Shown: positions 23,434 through 36,120, counted from the stretch's first letter. The stretch is DNA of 64,000 nt from Opisthorchis felineus (GCA_004794785.1 SJOL01008406.1:624070-688069); one strand, 5' to 3'. Notes: a model not told the origin generated them from the letters alone. A program made the numbers and translations.

Positions 23434-25369
23434 TGTCAGCTTATGCTTTCTCCAGATAACAATGATTTAATTCGGCAAACAGCTCCCTTGGTTTGGTAGT
23501 TCCACAATCCAGGATCCATGTGATGAATGATATAGACCTTCCAGCTTATCATGGCTGATAATAATAATGAAGAATGGTCATCGTTAGATGAAATCCATAT
23601 CCTAATTTACAATCTTGATGAGGTGTAAGATTCCTGGCTTGAATTTCGTCCCTAAACAGATCCAGAACCCAAGCTTTGCAAACGTGGTTTTGATGTGATC
23701 TCTTAGACAGATACACTTTCGTCTTTTTCAGTGCGTCATATTGCGTCAACCGAACAGTATTGGTCTTAGAGTCGGACAGAATGGAAGTGTCACACCATGT
23801 GGCATGAAGAACTGACCGGGATAGGCTTTAGAATCTAGGATAGCATTGTCACATCAGTTGCTGCACTTTCAGTTGCTGTATACCTCAAAAGCGAAGGTGT
23901 ATTATTCCAACTGGAGGGCTTGCATCTGACGGAGAAAAGCGACAAACTCTTAGCGTTAGTGAATTCAGACTAACTGGTCAATGTGTTTATGTGATGTGAG
24001 ATGATTTACTGTAAAAAACATTAAATAGTTGGACTGAAGAATTTTAAGCGTAAGACGTAATCCATACTGGCCAAAGTGAATGACAGAATAGTAGTACGCA
24101 TAAAAACTGAGTATGCAATGCAATCCTCTCCCTTCCTCAACTGTCACCATCGTATTTATCAAGCGCATCCTTCAGCCATTCCTATTTCTATTTTTACTCG
24201 AACGGCGTTCGTTCGACCCAAACGGGAAAAGGTTGCAGGATAAAAACAGAAATGAGTAGAACTCAGGCGTATCAATTATTGCTTCAAATTCCCCGTTGTT
24301 TCGTACTCAGATTATTCTGCTTGGGTTGATCTACAGAAACCAGGGTTATCGGGTAGAACTGAGGCATATCTGAAGTTCTCACAGAAACGCTATCCTTAAA
24401 ACTGATCGGAGGATGATAACATGCTCATTTATTGAGGAATATTTCCTACAATCACACCAAGTTCACTAGTCTGTTCAGACTGATGCGTTGAGTTCATGGG
24501 AATGCTAGCATCATACATATTTGGGTAGTTCACTAAAAACACCACTAAGACCACCGGTTGTTCAAGATATTTTCGGTTATGTTCACCCTGGTACTTGTGA
24601 ATTCCCAATATATTTCGATGAAGGTTCTTTTCACTGAATTTTCTATTGATTACAATTTTGTAGTCCGAGAATCTATGAGCGGTCACGGTACACGATGAAA
24701 TGGTGCAAAACGCTCCTAAGACCACCTTGTTGATATGGATTAGCGAGCTACACCAGAAAAGCGTGGTTCACATGGATTACACCAGCAAAGCTTCAGGACC
24801 ACGGCCGCAGCATTCCCCCTTAACCGACAATCATCGATGAGTTATGCTATAAATCTGAGCAACCTAATAGCTCATTCGGGCAGGCTGAAAGTTTGCATGT
24901 GAATCATCTTGCAGAAAGAGATCTTGTTTGTTCATACTGGAATTCCGGGCCCAGCAACTTATACATTTCAAACTAAATTTACAGTTGGTAAGCACTTTCT
25001 CCTCTGAAATTCCTCTAGATGGGTATCAAGAAAATCAAGGGTTTGCTAGAAACTCTATACGATATTGTGACGTGGAAAAACAGCCAGATAGCAAGTACTT
25101 CAGATATAAAATCGGCCATTCAGTAAGCATTTGAACGTAAGGCCAATCCAACAAGTGCCGCACCGTACCGCATGTTTGAAACATACGAACACGTTGGCTT
25201 TACCCCATTGTTGACTGGAATTCACAAGAAGCACAGGGTCAGGTTAACGAAAATTAGTACTTTGTGAAACCACGAGTGGAAGAAAGTTGCATTCGGTAAT
25301 TATACTGTGTAGATAGTGAAAGGACTTACTCGTCTTACTTCGGTCACCTCCGACATGAGCAAGTTTCTT
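23434..25369. other. no supported gene
   Basis: Short chance-like frames only. No retroelement remnant recognised up to the 3' end of LINE A. Confidence 0.5.
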
Positions 25370-25819
25370 AGATGTCTAGAATTGCAGCTGTCCAAGCCCG
25401 GCGGCTGGTGGCGAGGTGCTCACAGATACTGACCCAGTACTGGATCAAGTGGTGTTGGTCGTAGAAAGCCTGTTGGCCTAGATATTAACTATCTGGCCTG
25501 ACTGTGTCCATTCAGTTATTCGAATGACCACCTCGCTAATCTCTCTGTGGTTTGGGAACAGGAACAACTCTGAGTATGTGGGCGATAACTAGCTTGTAAA
25601 AGCCATCGGAGTCACTGTCCTTAGACAAGCTCCCCATGTGCCGATACCAGAGTCTTGACGCCTTTGATGATCTTGGAAGATTCCCTCAAAACACCAGTTG
25701 TCAAAAATCCCCAACTAGCGAGAATCTGTGACGCGCATCGAATGAGTCTTGCAATTATACCGACCGATATACACATAGAAATGGATTGAATTCGTTTCCT
25801 TGCTACAACACACGCACTT

Positions 25820-26680
25820 GTGATGAGAATGCTCTGTAGACGTTATCTAGGTGAGTGGAATCCGTCCTCAGTCTGGCTGTTCAGAAGAATAGCAAAACCG
25901 AAGTATGTGAAATCGAAAACATTCTCCGGCGTCAATTCGTTCACCGAGGGTGGTTCGTCACAGTTGGTTGCTGATGGAGAAAAGATTTTACTTTTTGAGG
26001 CCATGAACTCTAGGCCGACGGAAGGAGCACACTGTTGGATTCTAATGAAAACCTGCCGTAGACTACAATGATCCTCAGCGAGGACAACTATGTCATCTGC
26101 TAAGTTAATGTCTGTAATGTATTCTGCCGAATCGTTACTTCAATGTTCATTGACAGCTTGGCGGATTATCTGTTAACTGTGAAGTTGGACAAGGTGAAGG
26201 AGAGTGCACAGCTCTATCGAACCCCAGACGGCAAGTCGAAGATTGAAAACTCTTCACCAGCCACCTAGTAAGAACTCAGTAGGGATACCGCTCGATTCCG
26301 ATGTGCTTCACAGTACATCCATGTTTACAGAATTAAACTCCTCACGGAAACCGACCATTCAGGTAACAAGTGACTGTTGATATTTGTATCCTTCTTCTAG
26401 ACTGACTTAGAGTGAAGATTTGATAAATGCCAGCTTTCCCTAGGTGAAAAATGACTTTGTCCGGTGCGTGAGGGATTTGCACTCGCAAAGGGATTCAGAA
26501 GAACGATGGCAAATAATTTAGAAACTACGCCTAATGAACTGATGCCACGAAAATTGTCACAAACAGATTTGTCATGCTGATAAAATATACTACCCAATGT
26601 CGGTTTCGTCCTTCAGCCTTACGTTCTACTGGAACACCAGTTGGCTAAATGCGCTAATGTGCAAACTATGCTGATACTAA
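25820..26680 (-). pseudogene. LINE A reverse transcriptase remnant
   Basis: The minus strand encodes FRGISSLGVVSKLFAIVLL (26,597-26,397), the family's YRGISL.DVA.KLFA.VLL finger block. A frameshifted palm follows with SGVR.SCALSFTLSNF near 26,250. Then NLADDIVVLAEDHCSLRQVF leads into VGLEFMASKSKIFS, where LADD replaces the catalytic YADD. Read on the plus strand, 25,820-26,071 shows a long open frame that is only the shadow of this RT segment. Confidence 0.75.
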
Positions 26681-27313
26681 AAGGAGCCCCGTTTTATGAG
26701 ATTCCTTATTGTTTTTTTTCGGAGGACAACAGTCAGTGAGTGGTCGCATAGGGGCTCAGTGGTCCGGCCATACTTACGGCAGCACGTAGAACTGAGTTGT
26801 TTGTAATATTCTCTCCATACGAAAAGTTTCTCGCTTGAGTCGGGAACGATGCTGCCAGATCCAGTTTGCCGAATGGACTGAGCAGGTTGTCGTTTTTTGA
26901 GGCTTACGTCGTATAGCCATCAACATTTGACGTACCTACCGTACCGACCGCGATACCAGTGTAGGAGCAATTTCAGTCGACCCTAGGAACTGGTTGCCGG
27001 ACGTAGCTTGGCACATTTGACAACCTTAATTCCTTGGCTCAGATTGGCGACCGCAAGATGCTTTATTAAATCTACTCCGTCTGTCGGCATTGCATTGTCC
27101 CCAGTTGGATAGCTCAGCATACTGAATCTCACCAACTGCACTGCGCCAGCGTCAAACCTGACTGGTTTGGCTGCGAATAACAGGGTGGTGTTGTGTTTCT
27201 CCAAGGGACGAGTTTTCTGAGGAATTGTCAGGCAGAGCCTAAGCTTTGCGCTCATCCCCATGACCTGATCATCCTTGGTTCCATGCTTATACTCCTCTGA
27301 AGAACCGGGAATC

Positions 27314-28236
27314 CTATATGCTTAATGCCCACCTAGATCCCACCTGGATGCAGTCGACCATGTGAGTTGTGTGGCTGTTTTTCGAGCAAGTGTCTCTTAG
27401 AACGTTGGGAGCATCTAATGGTGACGCGCAACCCAAAGAAGTCAGAAGAGCCAACAAACCTAGTGGCATTTCCACGATGAAGACCGAGACCGTACTTTCC
27501 AAGAATATAACAGGTTGGGGCAATGTAAGGTTCGGTACAGGCAGTCCACTTACCAGCGACGGTATTTTATCGAAAACAGCTTGAAACTTGACGCAGAATT
27601 CGTCTTTGATGTGCTGCTGGGAATCAAATGTCGGTACATATACGGCTGAGGTGATGTTGAATGGCGAGCTTTTGAACCTTGTCAGTGCAATTCTCCAATT
27701 GATCGGTTCGAAAGATAATAGCTTATTTGGACACCGAAGTGCAAAACTTACACCATAAGGACCGGGACTATTTTGTTGGTCACTATGGTACATCCAGAAG
27801 AATGTGTCCGTTCCCTGAACTTGAATTTGACGGGATCGTGTCCGGGAATGTGGACGTCAGACCAACAGGTTATATTGACCGCATAATCATGAGTGGCACG
27901 CATGGTAAGCGTTGGCTCCCAGCATCAAAGAGGGTCCTTAAATTCCAACGTCAGACGTAAACGAGGCTCTTAAAGCTGAGTTTCCCGGCCTGCTTTCCAA
28001 CTGGATAAATACCCAATACCACCGGACTTTTGTTGGAAGGTGCATCTCCAGCCTTTACTCAGCCAACTACGACCTACAGGGCAGCAGAATGTGGAGAGCT
28101 GTGGAACACGACCACTGTCTCGGTCGTTGAATCGGAATTGGTGCTGATTCCAATAGCTCGTTTTAAGCTCAGGGTGAAACTGACTCCCCTGGGAGGACAA
28201 CGAATGGACCATCAGTACCGCTAAAGCACAAGACAT
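27314..28236 (-). pseudogene. LINE A endonuclease (APE-type) remnant
   Basis: The longest intact piece, 27,793-27,314 on the minus strand, contains YGVSFALRCPNKLL, EPINWRIALTRFKSSPFNIT and AVYVPTFDSQQHIKDEFCVK, which match the mid-part of trematode RTE endonucleases (GVGFALS…, NGRIARARF…, YAPT.DA…KDEFY). Upstream in other frames are RTLFDAGS near the start and YAVNITCWSDVHIPG, equivalent to the family's Y.VDI..LSE.R.PG. The catalytic Asp/His region downstream is degraded. Confidence 0.72.
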
Positions 28237-28430
28237 TCACTTTAGCTCCTTCACTTTGGTAGAAACACCGTCACCAGAAGGTCTTGAATAGGACTTCTCC
28301 AACAGAGGTCACATGGTAGCAGGCTATTTTGCAGCATGTCAACGGAGTGCAATGAACGACCTTACTGGTCTTCCAAGACACCCCGCCTGGACTATGCTCC
28401 AACCTTGAATCGATGTGGACAGACCAAGTG

Positions 28431-30189
28431 GCTCGGTTCAATTTTTACACGATACGCGAAAACAGAAAGGAAGTAGAAGTGGCAGAAGTTACAGTCACTG
28501 TATGTCTGTGGTAGATAAACGACGTGCGATTCAGACATTCACACGTCCGATCAATATGTATCTCAGGACACTTGATGAATAACTCTTTTCGTTCATATAT
28601 TAAAAAAAAACATATACAGAACAAGAAGATGGTTCTGTTACATGGTGAAACCCAAATCCGTGCTGCCTAATTAATATGGTCGTTAGCTGAATGTCAGACT
28701 TTCTTACAAACACTTGAATAAACCCACTCAAAATCACGTGCGGCAAAAGAACAAAGCCTGTGTCCGGCTGACAAAAGCTCATCGATATCGTGAGCGGACT
28801 GAAGGTGTGAACTTGGATTTACGATGAAATTCATAGGTAAAATGCCCGTGTAATCCGAAGAATGTTAATTTGGTGAGGAATAATGAAGATTGCCGTGTTC
28901 CCAGAAATATTCTGATTTTTGCATTTAACGTTAGTTGGCCTTACCAGTGTTTCGCATCGCTTCAGCACATAGTACACTGTTTGAGGAGATCTCTGCACGC
29001 CGAATCAAAACTGATCATGCATCCGGTAAAGAGTTGGCCTGAGTGATAAGCGTCACAGTTTTAAGTAATCTAGGCAATAAAAAAAGTGGCGCTAAAAGTC
29101 TTCCACTCAATTTTTCTTGGGGTACAGCACATGAACAAAAAAAACTACTGATAAGTATTTCCATCTAGATCCACTTGAACGTCTGGCACGAATCTGTAAG
29201 TGATAACGCCGGTAACTCTGTGAAATATATCCGCTTGTGTGTGGAAATAATCGACTTACCTAAACCCTAACTGTTATTATCTGTTGAAGAGTATTGCACG
29301 GGTCTGACACAGAGACAGCTTCAACCCTCGAATCCTCATAACCACTTTTCGGTCCGTGTTTGTTAATTGGTTATTGCAGTTCACAAGGAAAATTTCAATT
29401 ATAATGCCTTGGGTCAGTCAGGAGGACCTTTAAAACAGAACCAAAAAATCACAGCGCTATCTTTTGTGCACTTTTTGTCTTAAGCTCACCATAGTTCACA
29501 GCAGATGGCAAAGTTTTACTTACAGTGTAGGTAAGCTTTTCACCTACCAGCGTGCACAAATTAGTGACGTTAGCAAGGATTGAGTGACAGGTTTTTATAA
29601 AATGACCCTGTATATGTGACCTCAGTTAGTGCAACCATGGTGACTGTAAGGTCATCATGAATTTTGTTTAGAGAAGTGGTGATCTGTAACCCACTTTTCC
29701 GGTCGACTGGTGGACTTATTCTGACAATCGAACATAATTTCTCATAGAGTCCCAGTTTTTGATGCATTTATCCGCCTCTTTCTTTAATCAACACATGGGG
29801 TTGGCGCAACACTCGCCTCAAATCACGTTACATTTACAGATGGTGTGAATATACATGCACCTTCAGGCAGTAATGGGAATTTTGGACTGTTTGAAATATG
29901 GATTATTATTGCCTCCCCCCCCAAATCCAGTTTTTAGGCTCAGATGGAAAAATTTTTATTTTAGATTTACACTGCTAGGTACAAACTTACAAAAACTCAA
30001 ACCTCACTGTGAGATAATGTGTCAAATGTAACGTCGTTCTTTTTCTGCCTCTTTACACCTCACCCAATTCTGTGACCTGAACTTTCCCCATCTCCTTTTC
30101 TGATCTTATCGCACCCTGTCCTCAATATCGATTTTTCACACGCAATCCGACTTCATGCTGCTTGATTTTTATCCTTCGTCTGTTTCGTG
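28431..30189. other. no supported gene
   Basis: AT-rich sequence with scattered short frames. Nothing recognised. Confidence 0.5.
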
Positions 30190-30504
30190 TCTTCTAATTT
30201 ACATCACTCTCGTTTGAACACTTGTGCTACTGTTCGGGTGAAATTCTTCAGGTGAGTCCACACCATGCTTATCGTGACCACTGAAGACAGCAGGATGAAA
30301 TTACGCGAGCTCTAGTAGTCCTGACAAACCGTTTTCCAGTTTTGTTGACTGCCTCAAGTCAATACAAATACAACTGACGAGGATGAAATCTCCATTTTAA
30401 CCGGTGGTTCTGTCAATAGACTGAACCTCACTGGCCTGTTTCAAACCACTCCAAGGTCTTCCTTGACGTGCAACACTACTCACAAGTTTGCTAAAAACTC
30501 CTCC

Positions 30505-30552
30505 ACAGCTCACTGCTGGTTTCGCACATTATAAGGCTTATGAGGCAGGCGC
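30505..30552 (-). ncRNA. decayed hammerhead motif, 11.58 kb subfamily
   Basis: The minus strand reads TGCGCCTGC-CTCATAA-GCC…GTGC-GAAAC-CA-GCA-GTGAGC, which aligns base for base in layout with TGCGCCTAC-CTGATGA-GCCC…GGGC-GAAAC-CG-GTC-GTGGGC at 11,577-11,622. CTCATAA in place of CTGATGA and GCA in place of GTC should abolish cleavage. The shared flanks make common descent the best explanation. Confidence 0.6.
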
Positions 30553-30679
30553 AGTCCCCTAGTTCGCCTCAACTCCATGTTCTAACTGAACGCCGAATCG
30601 CAAGCAAATGATGAGATGCAATCACTTGCCTGTTACAGTATTGTTAACAGGGTACTCAACTAAACCAATCATTTGAACA

Positions 30680-30728
30680 CACCTAACTGATGAGTCCCCA
30701 AAAAAGTCGAAACCAGTGGTGAGCTGTC
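30680..30728 (+). ncRNA. decayed hammerhead motif, plus-strand copy
   Basis: CTGATGA at 30,687-30,693 and GAAAC at 30,709-30,713 are intact. Stem II is broken (GTCCCC…AAGTC), and the cleavage triplet position reads GTG, which hammerheads do not cut. The bases after it (GTGAGCTG) equal those after the minus-strand copy 150 bp upstream. Confidence 0.55.
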
Positions 30729-30760
30729 GCATAGTTGTGTGCTGTGCCATCAGGGAAACA

Positions 30761-33700
30761 CCGAAATTTCTGAAACAGAAATATTGTTCTATGACCGCCA
30801 GTTGAGTTTGACTTAAGCTTTGATCTAACTCAGGACTGTCGTTTTATCGCTCACCAGGTCTAACAGTTTGGGGGACTGTGTCGACAGAAATATCGGGTAT
30901 TTAGTATAAATATAATGGTGAATGGAATGGGCGAAGATAAAAAGAAGTGTATAATCTGAACACTCCTTATAAGTGATCGCGTACTTGTGTAAGGCGGCCC
31001 ACAGAGAATTGGTAATATTTGGGTGGTTGTTAACCTTATACCGATGGTAATTGTACAGGAATACCTGTACTAATACAGTTCATAGTAAATGATTGCAGTG
31101 GATGTTTTTGATAATAAGGCAAACTGCTTTGCAACACAAATCCTGAAAACTCCCCTGCAACAAAATATCTTGTACAGTGATCGCTTTATGTAGATTGCTG
31201 TGACCAGTCCTATGGTGTGAGATTCCAACGTCCTGGAAGCAAAAAGGGGAGCAAATTTTTTCAGTGTCATCAGTACTCCCTGTGAGACTAAAGCCTGTGA
31301 TAATCATATTCACGGGCGTTCAGGCTCACAGAGAAACACGCGTTAGCAACACCCTGCCAACAGCATGGTGAATTAGTCATGGCTCAGCCTGTTGATTCCG
31401 GTGCGTCTTCAAAAGCAGAGCAATTTGCTCAGTTTCCCAATAATCCGATCCACACTTTGCATTTTCTGACAAATTGACGCTCGTACACAACTGCGTCCGG
31501 CGCATGTGTCATTAAAGGAGGAGATGTCGAGTCGTTTCCTCGGGCTGATAGGTGTGTGACAGGCGGGTACAAACCAGGAGTTTAATCCTCCTGTCTATCG
31601 GGGAGGACAACTTACCGGCACCACTGAGTCAGGGGATCAAGACGGTACTGTACATCTGATCGTGTTTCAGATGTGATATAGGCAGCCGCTCGAGTTTAAA
31701 GAAGCAGAATGCTGATTAGGCAGGACAGACATAGGTAATGGACGAAAATGATTCAAGCTCAGCCGAACGGTCGATAGCTTTAGGTGGCCCGCATGTGAAG
31801 TCAGCAGCGCGATAGCAAACTGCCAACAGTTACTGTGGCATTGATAGAAGGAATCTTTCCTTGAACGTGCAGGCTTTTGCAAGCAACGTGAGTCAACCGC
31901 ATTAGTTGCAGTTATATGGGAAATCATTGCTTCAACTGCAGCATATTTCTGTCACAAACTTAAAAGTGTCATTTTAACTTCACCCCAGATACTTCAAATG
32001 CAGTTTGCTAACTCAGAATGGTTGAAAGAAACATTCAGAAACCCATTCCGGCGATCAAAATTTGGCCATTGAATCATGACAACATTATTATTTTATAAAT
32101 AAAGAATGGTGTGAGAAATCTAGCGATAATAAAGGTTTTCACCACATTACTTTGTCCTCAACCTCCCCACGTGCTTTTGTTGAGCCGTCATATCCAGAAC
32201 GTGGTCGAAAACGGATGTGTCCTACTGCAATCATTCTCTTCCTACCTTATTTCAGGGGTCCACATTTTCAGGGCGCTGCTGCTCTGGTAGCGACTGCCAT
32301 GAGGCTTGTTGGAAGAAATATAGTCGCCGCGAGATATGCCAAGATGAGATGCAGCTTATGGACCTGTTCTCAAAAGCGGATGGGCCTAATTAAAACTTTC
32401 AGGTTTAATAGTGGTTCTATGAACAGTAACTTTATCAGCATCTTTGTCTTTCGCAGCCAAGCTAATCCAGGGGGATATAACTGAGCACCGATATAAGAAG
32501 AGACGAATGATCATCAGTTAAATACGTTCTTTTCGCTGTACTTCGCGGATCACGAAATCAGGACAGCTCAGTGGTAAAGTTCAGTTTGAATCGTCCACGA
32601 TATGCATCGCCAAGTCCATCACAGTTGTAGGTGTACGAGACTAAATTTGCACAGAAGACGGATGAGAATTTCCGTCTTCCGTCGTCTGGAATGTATTTTG
32701 ACCAGTAGCAGTTAGGGGTAATTTTGGACTTGGCTGAGTAGTGTACTGATAACCCCATACTTTTTAAATGTCCCGAAAAAATGGAATGCTTTGTGGGTGC
32801 GGATGGTGTACTGGCCTGCCGTGCGATATTTAGACACGGCCGACGACTACTATATGGGGACATAGTTGGAGGTGTCTGTTCGGTTTCCGTGAGTTCCAAC
32901 TACCATTCTACCCAGCAGATAAGGTTAAGCATGATCATTCTGTTGTCGCTCACTGTGTCCCAAGTCTCCTCAAGTTGACCAATTTGGGAGGCATTTTGCA
33001 ATGTTTGACCTTTTATTTTATCCTTTTGAATAACGCAGGCGGTAGGTTGCTGCTCCCTGTTGCCCAGCTATTTCACAGCTCAGCATGCGTCCACCAAACG
33101 TCTTTTGGTTTCAATAGAATGGGACACGCAAATATCTGAGTGAAACATTCGTGAGGGAACGCATCAGCCAAAAGGAGCTTTGGGATGGACTCTTTTCAAA
33201 AATTTTTGAAGTAGTTTATCTGCAGAAATGTATCGAGGAAACTTCATGCACTGTAATCGAACATGTGACTCGTTACTCCGAAGAAAGTAACAGTTCGTTG
33301 CTATTGACGTTTTTCTTTGTGCAAACGGAATTCCGAAAGGCTTTCTGTATATGCAAAGTAATGTGTTTTTGTAAATTATTCGCATCTCTCTGATGAAACA
33401 TCTTTTGACAAAAAACATGTTTTTGAAAGGTTATGCCCATTACGGGTCACATACCAGTGGTAGCTGTGCTGAGCAGATTTTCAACCCCGTTAGTGTTATA
33501 ACTGTACTTCCCATGTACCGTCAATTTCTGCCTCCAGTGCTAATGCCAAGTAAACCAACTTATACTGCTGTAAGAAATTATTTAACGTTTAGTGTCGTAC
33601 GATCTTCCTCTGCTAACGGGACCGCATTATTGTTGTATTACGACAAACACAGATGAATACATCGATTTCTCGCGTCTTATCAGCTGCTTAACGAGCACGG

Positions 33701-34465
33701 TGGATGAGTGATCGTTCCTGTAGCCCCCAACCTGCATGCCGTTGTCATGTATTTGTCGCATTCATCTTCGGCCGACGGGTTCCAACAGACTGTGCCACAG
33801 CGGGCTTTTTCAGTTAGCTGGCCTCGTTTAAGGAGTGATGAGTGTGGGCACAATGTCGTGTTCCGGCACACACCGAAGGCCTAAGCCACCGGGGCGTCCA
33901 TGGTTTTGTTCAACTGCAGAGTTTGCACTGGCCAAAATAAAATTGTGGTTCCGGATCCAGTGACTAAAACCGAGAGATTATTGAAGGCTCCTTGGATTAG
34001 TTCTTAGATATTAGGTTCTTGTACAATTTAACCATGCAATTACCGCTGAGGGAGATGCCGGCAGGTCATAAGGACGATGTCGTCCCCATTGCTAGTGAAC
34101 AAATTGCTGTCTATCGAACAGACTAAGGGCTATTAAGAGGAAATATTAGTTTTCTAACTAGTCGACTAAAAGTGAATGTCCGCTGGATCAAACTTTTTGG
34201 CCTCCACCTTTACCTGTTTACTCTGAACCATAGAATTATGATTGTTCTGAAGAATCTAAATCTGTCTACTGCACCGTACCTACTTCGTCTGAGAAATATC
34301 ACTCAATTTCTGCGACATTCCACCTGATTTCCATGAATAATTGCCAGATGGCTGTCTTAGGAATAAGACCAGGTATGCTATTTCCTGTCTTCAGGATTTG
34401 TGCGCGTCTAATTAACGCGTTCTGCTTTCAGTATTAGGCACAGAAGCGGTTCCACGAAAACAGGT
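30761..34465. other. no supported gene
   Basis: Several frames of 60-113 codons overlap on opposite strands (for example 32,152-32,484 plus and 32,558-32,899 minus). None has a recognised domain or splice context. Confidence 0.5.
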
Positions 34466-34493
34466 GTATATATATATATTATATATATATATA
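34466..34493. repeat. TA dinucleotide microsatellite, palindromic
   Basis: About 28 bases of TA repeats with one phase slip (TATT/ATAT) that makes the run self-complementary. Confidence 0.85.
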
Positions 34494-35989
34494 ATGGCAC
34501 TATAATGAGCATCCCCAGAAACCTTTGTTATGGTAGCTTATCTGGAGGAGTACGACACCCGACTGGACATTGTAGGGAGGATTGATGGATGGATGCAGCG
34601 CCTTCGTGTACAGGAAATAGTGCTGTTGCGCACTGTTGCGCCATCGTAGTTAGGCCCGGTGATGGCTGTCGACAACCCTCTGCGTGATTGCTAATCGATC
34701 GCATTCCCTCGGACTTACTTTGACATCAACGGCTTGCATGTAGCACCATGTTGGCTCTAGGCAAACCGCTTGTGTTTTACCTACTATGCGCAAGAGTCCA
34801 GCAGATCAACCAATGTTGGCCGGCGGATCTGTTTAGGATGCCTGTCAACCATATATCGTATCGCGGTAGCCACAAATTTAACCTCCGTTTTTTGTCATAG
34901 TTCTTTGAAATATACTTCTAGAACTTAGTTCATTCGTCTTTTAACTTCTTCGGAAGCTTGTAAGTACCAGACAGAATGTCACAATCTATGAATAATAGCC
35001 ACTAGTGCGGGCAGTTTAAAATAGTAAGCCCTGACAATAGGGCTGAAATGACTTCAAAAATCGATGCCAGACCACCACTAGGCAGTTGCTCTCATTAATG
35101 GCTGCCAGATTTCGACAAATGATTAAGGTATTGTCTGTTTCATTTTTGCGTTGAATTGATTGTGCGTAAGCGATGTCTTTTCTTCGATGTGTATAGATGT
35201 GTCCATGTGCCTACAAAGCATTGTTTCCAGAATTCGCGTGTGGATGCTTCAAGGACAGCTGCGTAAATATTGCTTTTGTGATACTAATCCAGACACACGC
35301 ATTCATAAATTTGCACTCGGAGTTGATTACTTGTTTTATTACAGAGCGAAACTCCACAACGTTAAACAGACGTAACTAATGTAGGATAGAATTTAACCAC
35401 TTGGTAAATTTTTCAATAAGGGCGGACTGGTTGATATCTACCACAGGACACTTGGTGGGGAACAAAGGCTGATGACGTAACTGGCGACAGCGACAGGTCA
35501 CACGTGATTTACTCGTGTGGGCATAATTCCATAATGCTTGTTTCACCCGAACCGTTCTCTCACTTTTAGATTTCTTTACGTTACCAAACAGAGTACTGTG
35601 ATAATGGAACTTGTGAAATTCCCAATGAAATAAAAACTACTTGTCTACTCAGTATTCTATCACAAATATAGTTGACATTTAAACCCCCTTTCTTACACTT
35701 TCACGCGTTCCTTTCTCTACACCTACCTCAATTTACTGTTACTACTGTTTTAGAACCTCCCAGAAACGGGAGCGACACCTTCGTTTGGTTTTGTTATCAT
35801 TAGCGCAGCTTCTGAGCGTCTGTCTACAGTAACAGCCTCGGATACCTCAAAATCAGTTTTTAAACCCATAAACCCCGGCCCACTTAGCCGCCTTTAACAT
35901 TCGCTTTCCGAAGCAAGTAGGCCAAAAGACTTCTCTGGATCTTCACTTGTTTTGCCCTTTGAACTGAGGTTTACTTCCTGTCAGCAACA
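34494..35989. other. no supported gene
   Basis: No coding or RNA feature recognised. The 34.5-34.9 kb stretch is locally GC-richer and may be an old unrecognised repeat. Confidence 0.45.
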
Positions 35990-36120
35990 ACTATGCACTG
36001 CTGATGAGCTCTAATAAGAGCGAAACTCGAGTCCAGTGCCTCCTCTCTTTGGTGTGGACTCACCAGAATAATTACGCCAGGACAGGAGGACGAATGTTCA
36101 AACGAGACTGGTATGAATGT
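35990..36120 (+). repeat. hammerhead-containing dispersed repeat, second subfamily
   Basis: The unit starts at the ribozyme and continues through GTGTGGACTCACC and ATGTTCAAACGAGACTGG. These downstream blocks are shared with the minus strand of 30,190-30,260. The flank differs from the 11.58 kb subfamily, so at least two subfamilies are present. Confidence 0.6.
35995..36039 (+). ncRNA. hammerhead ribozyme, type I, core intact
   Basis: Stem I is a perfect 6 bp (GCACTG at 35,995-36,000 with CAGTGC at 36,034-36,039). CTGATGA is at 36,001-36,007. Stem II is a perfect 4 bp (GCTC/GAGC) with loop TAATAA. GAAA is at 36,022-36,025. The minimal stem III is C(TCGA)G, and the cleavage triplet GTC is at 36,031-36,033. 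Every conserved core base of the hammerhead consensus is present. Predicted self-cleavage is after C36033. The very short stem III suggests activity may depend on dimer formation, as described for Penelope-associated hammerheads. Confidence 0.88.

Larger units (their letters stand above)
25370..28430 (-). mobile_element. LINE A: near full-length, broken RTE-like non-LTR retrotransposon
   Basis: Read on the minus strand, the parts of an RTE-type polyprotein appear in the correct order: 5' region and start of the endonuclease (28,430-27,850), endonuclease body (27,793-27,314), linker (27,261-26,983), RT fingers (26,597-26,397), RT palm with the ADD motif (26,340-25,820), and the C-terminal tail ending near 25,375. 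Stops and frameshifts separate the pieces, so no functional protein can be made. Sequence details (SGVR…CALSFTLSNF in the palm, tail WMDTVRPDS…RRAWTAAILDI) differ from LINE B and LINE C, so this is a separate lineage. The clade call rests on remembered resemblance; a CR1/Jockey-type element is the alternative. Confidence 0.8.
30190..30760. repeat. composite of hammerhead-associated repeats in both orientations
   Basis: The 5' part (30,190-30,330) on the minus strand shares TGGTGTGGACTCACC and GTTCAAACGAGA(C/G) with the unit at 36,001-36,110, with a strongly eroded ribozyme at about 30,285-30,330. The middle (30,470-30,560) is a minus-strand relative of the 11.58 kb unit (…GAGTTTTTAGCAAACTTGTGAGTAGTG after the ribozyme). 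The end (30,680-30,730) carries another hammerhead core on the plus strand. Limits of each unit are approximate. Confidence 0.55.

Noticed and set aside
25820..26071. 83-codon plus-strand open frame inside LINE A
   Set aside because: It is the antisense shadow of the LINE A reverse transcriptase palm on the minus strand.
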